Origin: Pseudonocardiales bacterium
GTDB taxonomy: Bacteria; Actinomycetota; Actinomycetes; Mycobacteriales; Jatrophihabitantaceae
NCBI GenBank assembly: GCA_030840445.1
Contig: JAVEEN010000238.1
Coordinates: 1-45,754 of the forward strand
Length of the DNA: 45,754 nucleotides
Direction of reading: 5' to 3'
The notes below the pieces were generated by a model that was not told where the DNA came from, ran no database searches, and saw only the letters and a program-made list of their open reading frames with translations. This document shows, one piece after another, positions 24,965 through 32,012 of the stretch. Numbering within the stretch: position 1 is the first letter of the stretch; each line of letters begins with the position of its first letter. Position numbers and translations under genes: made by a program.

Positions 24965-25444
24965 ATGAGCCGTAACCTCGCCGGCGCGCTGGCAGTCATC
25001 GCGGCGATCCTGGCCGTCGGCACCGTCGGCACGTCCTCGTCCTCGTCCGCGACAGCGTCCTCATCGAGGGCCGAGGTGCTGCAATTACGCGCCACGAACG
25101 CGCAGTTCACGGCGGTCCCGAACCGGCCAAGCACAGCGGCCCAACAGCCCGGAGATCAACTCTTCTACGTCGCGCAGTTGACTCAGGACGGCAAGCACAT
25201 CGGCGCGTCGCCCCACCATTGCACTGCCATCACCGCTCAGTACTCACTCTGCGAGGCGGTGGCAGTCCTGCCCAACGGACTGATCACGTTCCAGACCGCG
25301 CTCGGTGGAACGAACCTGCCCCCCATCGTCAAGGTGGCCATCACCGGTGGCACCGGCGAATACCGAGCTGTGCACGGTCAGCTGAGGATCACCGCGAACT
25401 CCGACGGCACGCAGAACTGGCGGCTCGATTTCGCCGAGCGCTGA
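24965..25444 (+). CDS. Secreted allene-oxide-cyclase-barrel/dirigent-like protein
   Basis: This 159-residue protein has a Sec signal peptide (LAGALAVIAAILAVGTVG) and a serine/alanine linker. It then has one beta-barrel domain resembling the allene oxide cyclase/dirigent fold seen in plant proteins and in some actinobacterial natural-product loci: GDQLFYVAQLTQDGKHIG, CTAIT, ALPNGLITFQ-like (here VLPNGLITFQT) and the signature VAITGGTGEYRAVHGQL. Two cysteines (about 80 and 90) could form a disulphide. Function in bacteria is not established for most members; a role in binding or folding a hydrophobic compound is a guess. Confidence 0.85.
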   Translation: MSRNLAGALAVIAAILAVGTVGTSSSSSATASSSRAEVLQLRATNAQFTAVPNRPSTAAQQPGDQLFYVAQLTQDGKHIGASPHHCTAITAQYSLCEAVAVLPNGLITFQTALGGTNLPPIVKVAITGGTGEYRAVHGQLRITANSDGTQNWRLDFAER

Positions 25445-25496
25445 CCGCGACCAACCGAACACATCGGCTAGCGAGACTGCGGGGTTATGACGAAAG

Positions 25497-26309
25497 CTAA
25501 TACTGGCTGTTTCCGGCGTCGACGGTCATCGCAAGGGCGGTCACGTAGCGGGACTCATCAGAGGCCAGGAAGAGCACCGCGTTGCTGATGTCACCGACGT
25601 CGGTGAAGTCAACCGGCAGGCTGTTGGTGAACATGCCGCCCAGCCGTGGATTGGCAGCGATGGCGTCGCCGATCGTCTGCGCGCCGTCACCGCCACCCAT
25701 GGCTGTGTCCACCCCGGTCGGATGCACGCTGTTGACACGGATGTGGTGCTGAGCCAGCTCGTGCGCGAATGCCCTGGCAATGCCGGTCAATCCGTGCTTG
25801 CTGGCCACGTAGGGAACCATGAACGGGATTGCCTTGAGACCGGCTACCGAACTGGTGATGATCACCGATCCCCCGCCGCCCGCAATGAGGTGATCGGCAC
25901 TGACCATCACGGTGTTCCAGGAACCGGTCAGGTTCACATCGAGCGTGTCCTGCCAGATCTCGGGTGTCACGTCCTGCCACGCCCGCATGATGCAGATGCC
26001 GGCGTTGGCGACAACAATGTCCAGGCGACCGAATTCAGCGACTCCATCGTCGACGGCCGCTCGCAGCGCAGCGGTATCTCGGACGTCGGCCTGCCGCGCG
26101 ATGATCCGCCGTCCGGTCGCCTCGACGGCCTTTACCGTGCTGGCCAGATCCTCGGCGGTGGCGGCGGCATAGGACACGCCGCGGACCGGCGCACAGAGGT
26201 CGATCGCGATGATGTCGGCACCCTCCTCGGCCAGCCGCACGGCATGCGATCGGCCCTGCCCCCGGGCTGCGCCCGTGATGAAGGCAACCTTGTCCTGTAC
26301 CCGTCCCAT
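25497..26309 (-). CDS. Mycofactocin-coupled SDR oxidoreductase (second copy)
   Basis: This 270-residue SDR opens with the signature of the mycofactocin-dependent subfamily, GAARGQGRSHAVRLAEEGAD, followed by an insertion in the nucleotide-binding region (residues about 40-75) that in this subfamily shields a tightly held NAD. Catalytic residues are in TSSVAG and YVASK. Such enzymes re-oxidise NADH through the peptide-derived cofactor mycofactocin rather than by release. The ATG at 26309 follows GAGGAA. It lies 31 bp behind a paralogue in the same operon. No mycofactocin synthesis gene is in the window. Confidence 0.92.
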   Translation of the reverse strand: MGRVQDKVAFITGAARGQGRSHAVRLAEEGADIIAIDLCAPVRGVSYAAATAEDLASTVKAVEATGRRIIARQADVRDTAALRAAVDDGVAEFGRLDIVVANAGICIMRAWQDVTPEIWQDTLDVNLTGSWNTVMVSADHLIAGGGGSVIITSSVAGLKAIPFMVPYVASKHGLTGIARAFAHELAQHHIRVNSVHPTGVDTAMGGGDGAQTIGDAIAANPRLGGMFTNSLPVDFTDVGDISNAVLFLASDESRYVTALAMTVDAGNSQY

Positions 26310-26340
26310 CGGATTCCTCTCGATACAACTGCGAATTGCT

Positions 26341-27228
26341 TCAGCGAGCGAGTAGCCCGGCATCCACCGGCAGCGAGACTCCGGTGATGTAGCGGGCGTC
26401 CTCGGAGGCGAGAAAGATGATGGCGTTGCTGATGTCCTCGGGCTCGACCCAGGGCACCGGCAATGGGTGCATCTGCGTCATCACCGGCACCACGTCGTCC
26501 GGACCGGGATTCTCCAGGTCCGGACGGAACAAGCCCATGGTCACCTTGTTCAACACCATCGGAGTCGAGACGTTGGACGGATTGACGGTGTTCACCCTGA
26601 TGCGATGCGGACCCAGTTCGGTGGCCAGACTCTTGGCCAGGCCGATCAGGCCGTGCTTGGTGGCGCTGTAGGACGATGCTCCGGTCGTACCGCGCAGGCC
26701 CAGCACTGAGCTGATCAGCACGATGGATCCACCCCGATCCGCCTCGATCATCGAGGGGACCGCGGCCTTCACCGTATGGAACACGCCGGTCAGGTTGATA
26801 TCGATGACGTCCTGCCACTGCTGCTCGCTCAGGGTCCAGGTGTAACCGAAGTTGATGATGCCGGCGTTCGCCACCACGATGTCCAGGCGCCCGAAGGCGG
26901 CCAGCCCCGCAGCGACCGTCTCGTCCATCGCTGCCTGGTCACGAACGTCGGCCGTGCGGGCAATGATCCGGCCTCCCGCCTTCTCGACCAGTTGAACCGT
27001 CTCATCCAGCTCGCCCGGTTCGGGCATCGGGTACGGAACGGAGTCGATCGGTGCAACCAGATCCACCGCGATGATGTCGGCGCCCTCCTCGGCCAGCCGC
27101 ACGGCGTGCGACCTGCCCTGGCCCCGGGCCGCACCGGTGATCAGCGCGACCTTGCCGTCAAGCTTTCCCACGCCGCCTGTGTCCTTGCCTATGTCCCTGC
27201 CTGTGTCCATGCCTGTGTCCATGCTCAT
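26341..27228 (-). CDS. Mycofactocin-coupled SDR oxidoreductase (first copy)
   Basis: This protein of up to 295 residues has the same subfamily signature (GAARGQGRSHAVRLAEEGAD), NAG, SSVLG and YSATK. It should oxidise an alcohol with bound NAD. The start is ambiguous. ATG at 27228 has GAGGG six bases upstream and gives a leader of repeated MDTG-type units; GTG at 27171 gives VGKLDGKVAL, matching where this family normally starts, and would leave the repeats untranslated. It begins 16 bp after the flavoprotein gene and is probably co-transcribed with it. Confidence 0.9.
   Translation of the reverse strand: MSMDTGMDTGRDIGKDTGGVGKLDGKVALITGAARGQGRSHAVRLAEEGADIIAVDLVAPIDSVPYPMPEPGELDETVQLVEKAGGRIIARTADVRDQAAMDETVAAGLAAFGRLDIVVANAGIINFGYTWTLSEQQWQDVIDINLTGVFHTVKAAVPSMIEADRGGSIVLISSVLGLRGTTGASSYSATKHGLIGLAKSLATELGPHRIRVNTVNPSNVSTPMVLNKVTMGLFRPDLENPGPDDVVPVMTQMHPLPVPWVEPEDISNAIIFLASEDARYITGVSLPVDAGLLAR
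27175..27222 (-). repeat. Four 12-bp tandem repeats at the SDR start
   Basis: Units 27175-27186, 27187-27198, 27199-27210 and 27211-27222 follow plus-strand GCCTGTGTCCWT with up to three changes; the last two are identical. On the coding strand each unit contains an AGGAC or TGGAC-type stretch. They either encode a MDTG/RDIG/KDTG leader or lie in the 5' untranslated region. Confidence 0.88.
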
Positions 27229-27244
27229 GCCCGGCCCTCGCCGA

Positions 27245-28732
27245 TCAGTCGCCGGTGGCGGCGGTCTGGCCAGCCAGCCGACCGAAGAACGTACCGTCAC
27301 CGAGTGAGATTCCGCTGCAATACCCGTGCACCGCGAGCCCGGCGGACGCGCGGCCCGCGGCGAACAGGCCCGAAATCACCGAGCCGTCGACGTCCAGTAC
27401 GTGACCAGTGACGTCGGTCCGCAGACCGCCCATGGTGAACGCCGAAATCGGGAAGCTCTGATTGCGAAGGTCCAACACGGCGTAGGGAGGCTCAAGTGCT
27501 TGCAACCAGCGAGGGCCTTTGTGGAAGAGCGGATCCCTTCCCTCGGCGGCACCTCGGTTGTAGTAGGCGACGGTGTCCTGAAGCGAGCCATCAGGCAGGC
27601 CGATCTGCGTTTCAAGCTCGGCCAGCGAGTCCGATGCCCACGACGGCCGTAGCCAGGAGCTCTCCATGAAGATGTTGTCATCGACGACCAGGAAGCACTC
27701 GGAGTTCTGTCGGTACACCGTCTCCGTGCCGAGCCGGCCATAGTAGGTGTCCTCGTTGATGTATCGCCTGCCCAGCGTGTTGACGAGAATGCCCTTGATG
27801 AAGGAGATGTGCGGGGTGTTCACCAGTGTCGCGTCGGCACAGTCCAGGTGGATCGCATCGGCGCCGACCATCTGGGCCATCCGGATGCCATGACCGTCCT
27901 GGCCTCCATGTCCGAGCTTGGCAGCACCGGTAAGGACCGGCGTGCAGTACTCCGCCAGCATCTCGTCGTTGTAGATGAAGCCGCCGGTCGTGATGATGAC
28001 ACCGCGCTTGGCCCGCACCCGCACCGGCTCGCCGAAGCTGCGTCCCTCGACCCCGACAACCCGTCCGGACGAATCGACGATCAACCGCTCGACCCCGGTG
28101 TTGTAGACGCATTCGACGCCTGAGCGGGCGCCTGCCGCGAGCATGCTCTTGAGCACCGCGCCCTCGAACAGATCCTCCTGGCCGTCAGGATCACGGGGCA
28201 TGTGCCCACGCGGAACCGCATTGACCAGCTGGTTGAACGGGTATGCCTGCTCCCCACCGGTCCACACCAGTCCGCCACCGGCGTATTCCTGCGCACCGAC
28301 CTGTATGAAGCCGTCCGGATCCGGCGTCGCCAGCGGAGTTCCCTCGGTATCCGGCCCAGTGATCAAAGCGACGCCGCAATCGACCAGCCAGTTGTAGTGG
28401 TCGACACTGCGGTCGCAGTAGATCCGAAGTTTGCCCTCGTCCACTCCCGGCCCGAGTGCGGCGTGCAGGAACGTGTACATGTCATCGGCGCTGTCCGCAT
28501 GGCCCATCGCCTTCTGCATGGCCGTGCCGCCACCGAGGTAGAGGATGCCGCCACAGGTACCCTCCGAGCCACCTCCGCGCTCGAGCGCAACGACCTTCGT
28601 CTTGCCGTCGGAAGCGCCCAGGGCCGCAGAAACACCCGAGATGCTGTAACCGACCACGACCACGTCGGCTTCGATGTCCCAGTTGCCCACAGCGTCCTCA
28701 TGCAGCGGCTTTGCTGAGGCTTTCGCGGCCAT
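27245..28732 (-). CDS. FAD-binding dehydrogenase, KstD/fumarate-reductase flavoprotein family
   Basis: This 495-residue flavoprotein has an N-terminal dinucleotide fold whose glycine loop is altered (VVVVGYSISGVSAALGA). It also has ALERGGGSEGTCGGI for FAD contact, GVIITTGGFIYND in the middle, and the closing GLFAAGRASAGLAVHGYCSGISLGD-like region (VHGYCSGISLGD at the C-terminus). The family includes 3-ketosteroid dehydrogenases and urocanate/fumarate reductases; substrate is unknown here. The ATG at 28732 follows GAGGGGG. It leads the leftward operon with the two mycofactocin-type SDRs and is divergent from the P450 remnant/aldehyde dehydrogenase pair. Confidence 0.88.
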   Translation of the reverse strand: MAAKASAKPLHEDAVGNWDIEADVVVVGYSISGVSAALGASDGKTKVVALERGGGSEGTCGGILYLGGGTAMQKAMGHADSADDMYTFLHAALGPGVDEGKLRIYCDRSVDHYNWLVDCGVALITGPDTEGTPLATPDPDGFIQVGAQEYAGGGLVWTGGEQAYPFNQLVNAVPRGHMPRDPDGQEDLFEGAVLKSMLAAGARSGVECVYNTGVERLIVDSSGRVVGVEGRSFGEPVRVRAKRGVIITTGGFIYNDEMLAEYCTPVLTGAAKLGHGGQDGHGIRMAQMVGADAIHLDCADATLVNTPHISFIKGILVNTLGRRYINEDTYYGRLGTETVYRQNSECFLVVDDNIFMESSWLRPSWASDSLAELETQIGLPDGSLQDTVAYYNRGAAEGRDPLFHKGPRWLQALEPPYAVLDLRNQSFPISAFTMGGLRTDVTGHVLDVDGSVISGLFAAGRASAGLAVHGYCSGISLGDGTFFGRLAGQTAATGD

Positions 28733-28754
28733 CCGTACCCCCTCGATCGTCTGT

Positions 28755-28771
28755 GGCAGCGTCGCGCTGCC
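28755..28771. promoter_or_regulatory. Palindrome between flavoprotein and P450-remnant genes
   Basis: GGCAGCGTCGCGCTGCC has perfect 7-bp arms around TCG and lies 23 bp upstream of the flavoprotein start in the 137-bp divergent region. A second, weaker inverted repeat (CCGGC/GCCGG) is at 28819-28835. It is a plausible operator, but no local regulator gene adjoins it. Confidence 0.55.
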
Positions 28772-28869
28772 GGATATACCGTGCCACGTCTGCGCTGCGA
28801 TGGCAGAGACCGTGCCATCCGGCGGGACAAGCCGGCGATTAGCCCCAGGCAACGGCGCAGAGTGAGCAC

Positions 28870-29010
28870 ATGATGGCTGGCCTGGCTGACGCGGCGGATG
28901 TATTCAACGAGGAATTCTTCAAGGACCGGTATCCGAGCCATCACCGCCTTCGCAACGAGGACCCGATCCGCGGACTCACTGCCCTTCCGATCGACTTCAC
29001 GGGCCGGTGA
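28870..29010 (+). pseudogene. Internally deleted cytochrome P450 remnant (46 codons)
   Basis: This short frame starts ATGATG and stops with TGA overlapping the aldehyde dehydrogenase ATG (TGATG). Residues 16-32 (FFKDRYPSHHRLRNEDP) look like the N-terminal substrate-entry segment of bacterial P450s, and residues 34-43 (RGLTALPIDF) look like the usual P450 C-terminus (RGLxxLPVxF). The roughly 350 residues between, including the haem-cysteine loop, are absent; the join lies near 28966-28971. The simplest reading is an in-frame internal deletion that kept start, stop and coupling. A real small protein is the alternative. Confidence 0.6.
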
Positions 29011-30506
29011 TGGCGGTGCCGAACCTGGACACCGAGATCAAGCTCGCCGACATCGAATACCCCTACATCGACGGGGCGCGCTCGCAGCTGACCGGCGAGG
29101 GCGTCTTCCCGGCGATCGACCCGGCCACCGAGCGCATCCTGACCCAAGTGGTGCAGTCCGGTCCGCAGCACGTCGAGCAGGCCGTTCTGGCCGCCACCGC
29201 GGCACAACGCCGCTGGGCGGCGACCAGCGCCGACAGCAGGGCGCAAGCGCTGTGGCGCTGGGCCGAACTCATCTGTGAGTTTCAGGACGAACTGGCGATG
29301 CTGGACACCCTCGATATCGGCAGACCCATCCGTGACACGGTCGGCGACCCACAGGTCGCTGCCAGAGCGGCCCGGTACTGGGCCGGGATGACCGATCAGA
29401 TCCGCGGCGAGCAGCTGCCGACTATCGGCGGCCACCTGTCGTATACCGTCCGGGAGCCAGTTGGTGTGGTCGCGGTAATCCTTCCGTGGAACGGTCCCGT
29501 CGTCAGCATGCTGAACCGGGTCGCTCCGGCATTGGCATGCGGGAACGGAGTCGTGCTCAAACCCTCGGAGCTCTCGTCCATATCGGCCGGCCGGCTGGCT
29601 GAGCTCGCCGTCATTGCCGGTATCCCGGCCGGGTTGCTGAACGTACTCACTGGCGATGGCACCGTCGGTGCTGCTCTGACAAGCCATCCAGGGGTGCAGG
29701 CGATCTCCTTCACCGGCAGCGTCGGAGTCGGGCGCGAGATCGCGGGTACCGCGGCTCGCGCATTCAAGGCGCTGACCCTGGAGATGGGTGGCAAGTCCCC
29801 CAACCTCATCTTTGCCGATGCTGACCTGCCGGCGGCCGTCGCGGCCGCAACGTGGGGTGTTTTCGCCAACTCCGGTCAGGTCTGTTGCGCCGCTACCAGA
29901 CTGCTCGTGCAGCGCTCGGTCAGCGCCGAGGTCGTTGCCGCGATCTCGGCGCAGGCAGCACAGCTGCGCGTGGGCGATCCCCTGGACCGGGCGACCCAGC
30001 TCGGGCCGGTGGTGTCGGAGAGACAGCACGAGCGCGTGATGCAGTATCTCGACGAGGCGGCAGCGCAGGGAGCACAGCGAGTGGGCGAACCGTCCGGCCG
30101 GGTTCTTCCCGGCCAGGGCTACTACGTGGAGCCGCTGGTGTTACAGGGTCTGGACCCGCAATCGACCGTGGCGCGTGAGGAAATCTTCGGCCCGGTCCTG
30201 TCGGTGCTGGAGTTCGACGACGAGGACGAGGCGTTGGCCATGGCCAACGACACGCGCTATGGTCTGGCCGCCAATGTGTGGACCAGCGATGTCGGTCGAA
30301 TGCTTCGGCTCGCCGACGGACTCGAGGCCGGCACGATCTGGGGAAACAGCTCCCGGGTGATGGACCCGGCGCTGCCGTTCGGTGGTTTCAAGGACAGCGG
30401 TGTCGGAAATGCCTACGCCGACGGTGCCATCGCCGGGACGACCCGGCTCAAGCGGGTATCGATCCGGTACCGCGACGATGCCCAGCTGCCGCGCTGGGCC
30501 GGGTAG
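29010..30506 (+). CDS. NAD(P)-dependent aldehyde dehydrogenase
   Basis: This 498-residue enzyme of the aldehyde dehydrogenase superfamily shows PWNGPV and the NAD site KPSELS, FTGSVGVGREI, general base E258 in LEMGGKSPN, catalytic C292 in GQVCCAATR, and EEIFGPVLSV near 390. It oxidises an aldehyde to the acid in the cytosol. The ATG overlaps the stop of the short P450-like frame, so translation is coupled; a GTG three bases upstream could also serve. It ends one base from the stop of convergent livF. With the upstream remnant it suggests an original hydroxylase-plus-aldehyde-oxidation pair. Confidence 0.93.
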   Translation: MAVPNLDTEIKLADIEYPYIDGARSQLTGEGVFPAIDPATERILTQVVQSGPQHVEQAVLAATAAQRRWAATSADSRAQALWRWAELICEFQDELAMLDTLDIGRPIRDTVGDPQVAARAARYWAGMTDQIRGEQLPTIGGHLSYTVREPVGVVAVILPWNGPVVSMLNRVAPALACGNGVVLKPSELSSISAGRLAELAVIAGIPAGLLNVLTGDGTVGAALTSHPGVQAISFTGSVGVGREIAGTAARAFKALTLEMGGKSPNLIFADADLPAAVAAATWGVFANSGQVCCAATRLLVQRSVSAEVVAAISAQAAQLRVGDPLDRATQLGPVVSERQHERVMQYLDEAAAQGAQRVGEPSGRVLPGQGYYVEPLVLQGLDPQSTVAREEIFGPVLSVLEFDDEDEALAMANDTRYGLAANVWTSDVGRMLRLADGLEAGTIWGNSSRVMDPALPFGGFKDSGVGNAYADGAIAGTTRLKRVSIRYRDDAQLPRWAG

Positions 30507-30507
30507 T

Positions 30508-31275
30508 TCAGGCGCCGGTGTCGCCGAGATACAACCCTGACAGCTCGCTCTCCACCTCGTGCGGGCCACCGGCCATCACGATCCGGCCGGTGGTCACCAC
30601 TACGGCCGAGGACGCAATGCCGAGAATCGTGCGGGCGAATTGCTCCACCGCGACCACCGTTACGCCGTCCTGGGCGATCTGCGCGACGAGTTCGTAGAGC
30701 GTCTCCACGATTTTGGGTGCCAGCCCCATCGACAGCTCGTCGATCAACAGCAGGCCAGGCTTGGTCGCTACCGCCCGGGCCAGCGCGAGCATCTGCTGTT
30801 CTCCGCCGGACATCGTTCCGGCCAGCTGCTTGCGCCGCTCCGCCAGCCGTGGAAACTGCTCGTAGGTCCGCTGCTCGATCTCGCTCATACTCGCACCGAG
30901 GTGGCCGATCAGGCGCAGGTTCTCTTCCACCGTGAGGTTCGGAAACACCCCGCGACCCTCGGGGATCAGGCACACGCCACGCCGGGCCAGCTCGTCAGGA
31001 CGCGCCCGCACGACATCGCGGCCACCGAGCAACACCGACCCGCCGGACGGCGCATGCAGGCCGGCCACTACGCGCAACATGGTTGACTTGCCGGCACCGT
31101 TCGGCCCGAGTACGGCGAAGATTCCACCGGCGGGAACGATCATGTCCATGCCGTGCAGCACCTCGATGGCGCCGTACGATGCGTGCAGGTCGCGCAGCTC
31201 GAGGATCGGTGTGGGCGCCAGGACCGGCTCCGGTACCAGCCTTCCGGTCACCGACATCGTTGCGGAATCGGTCAT
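30508..31275 (-). CDS. livF: Branched-chain-type ABC importer ATPase, LivF
   Basis: This 255-residue ATPase has Walker A GPNGAGKST, Q-loop region PEGRGVFPNLTVEENL, signature MSGGEQQML and Walker B LLLIDELSMGL. The PEGRGVF stretch identifies LivF rather than LivG. It carries a 20-residue N-terminal extension before the domain; an internal ATG (MSVTG) could be the true start. Its start overlaps livG's stop as TGATG. It is the last gene of an operon that begins with lower meta-cleavage enzymes, so the importer probably carries an aromatic or organic acid rather than an amino acid. Confidence 0.94.
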   Translation of the reverse strand: MTDSATMSVTGRLVPEPVLAPTPILELRDLHASYGAIEVLHGMDMIVPAGGIFAVLGPNGAGKSTMLRVVAGLHAPSGGSVLLGGRDVVRARPDELARRGVCLIPEGRGVFPNLTVEENLRLIGHLGASMSEIEQRTYEQFPRLAERRKQLAGTMSGGEQQMLALARAVATKPGLLLIDELSMGLAPKIVETLYELVAQIAQDGVTVVAVEQFARTILGIASSAVVVTTGRIVMAGGPHEVESELSGLYLGDTGA

Positions 31276-32012
31276 CAGACGTTCACCTCCGCCGATCCGA
31301 GGTAGGCACTGAGCACTGCCTGGTCCTTTCGCACGTCGTCGGGCGCCGCTGTCAGCAGCACCTTTCCCAGGTTGAGTACAGTGACCACGGAGCAGATCTG
31401 CATCACCAGATCCATGTCATGTTCCACGAGCACGATAGCCAGGCCGTCGTCGGCGAGTCCGATGAGCAGCTTGCCGAGCGTGCGAGTTTCCTGCTCATTC
31501 AAACCGGCGGCCGGTTCGTCGAGCAGCAGCACCTTGGGTCGGGTGGCCAGCGCCCGGGCCACCTCGAGCAGCCTGGCGAGACCGGTCGGTAGCCGGTCGG
31601 AGCGCTCTTGCGCCATCTCCGCCAAGCCGGTTCGCTCGAGCGCCTGCAGCGCATCGGCCTTGCTGTCGCTGTGATCGCGTGCCCAGCTGCGCCTGATCTC
31701 GGCCGCGGTCAGCACATTGTCATAAACCGACAGCACGCCGAAGAGCTCCAGCTGCTGAAACGTACGCGCCATCCGCAGCCGCGCACGCTTGTACGAACCC
31801 ATCGCTGTAATGTCGGCCCCCTCCAGCAGGACCGTGCCCTGACGCGGTTGGACAAGACCGCTCGCAACGTTGAACAAAGTCGACTTGCCCGCACCGTTGG
31901 GACCGATCAGCCCATGAATCTGCCCGGCTTCGGCCGACATCGACACCTTGTCGACCGCCGTGACACCGCCGTAGACCACCGAGACCTCCCGGAACTCCAA
32001 CAGCGCGCTCAT
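31275..32012 (-). CDS. livG: Branched-chain-type ABC importer ATPase, LivG
   Basis: This 245-residue ATPase has Walker A GPNGAGKSTLF, the LivG-type RMARTFQQLELF Q-loop, and Walker B VLLLDEPAAGLNEQE. The ABC signature is unusual: LPTGLARLLEVARAL replaces the standard LSxGxQ, although the LivG family often shows LPYGxQR here. It is fused by 1-bp overlap to the permease gene upstream and to livF downstream. It pairs with LivF to power the transporter at the inner face of the membrane. Confidence 0.93.
   Translation of the reverse strand: MSALLEFREVSVVYGGVTAVDKVSMSAEAGQIHGLIGPNGAGKSTLFNVASGLVQPRQGTVLLEGADITAMGSYKRARLRMARTFQQLELFGVLSVYDNVLTAAEIRRSWARDHSDSKADALQALERTGLAEMAQERSDRLPTGLARLLEVARALATRPKVLLLDEPAAGLNEQETRTLGKLLIGLADDGLAIVLVEHDMDLVMQICSVVTVLNLGKVLLTAAPDDVRKDQAVLSAYLGSAEVNV

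Noticed and set aside
27245-28732. Naming this flavoprotein 3-ketosteroid dehydrogenase
   Set aside because: The family is broad, the glycine loop is altered, and no other steroid-ring gene is present; only the family-level call is safe.
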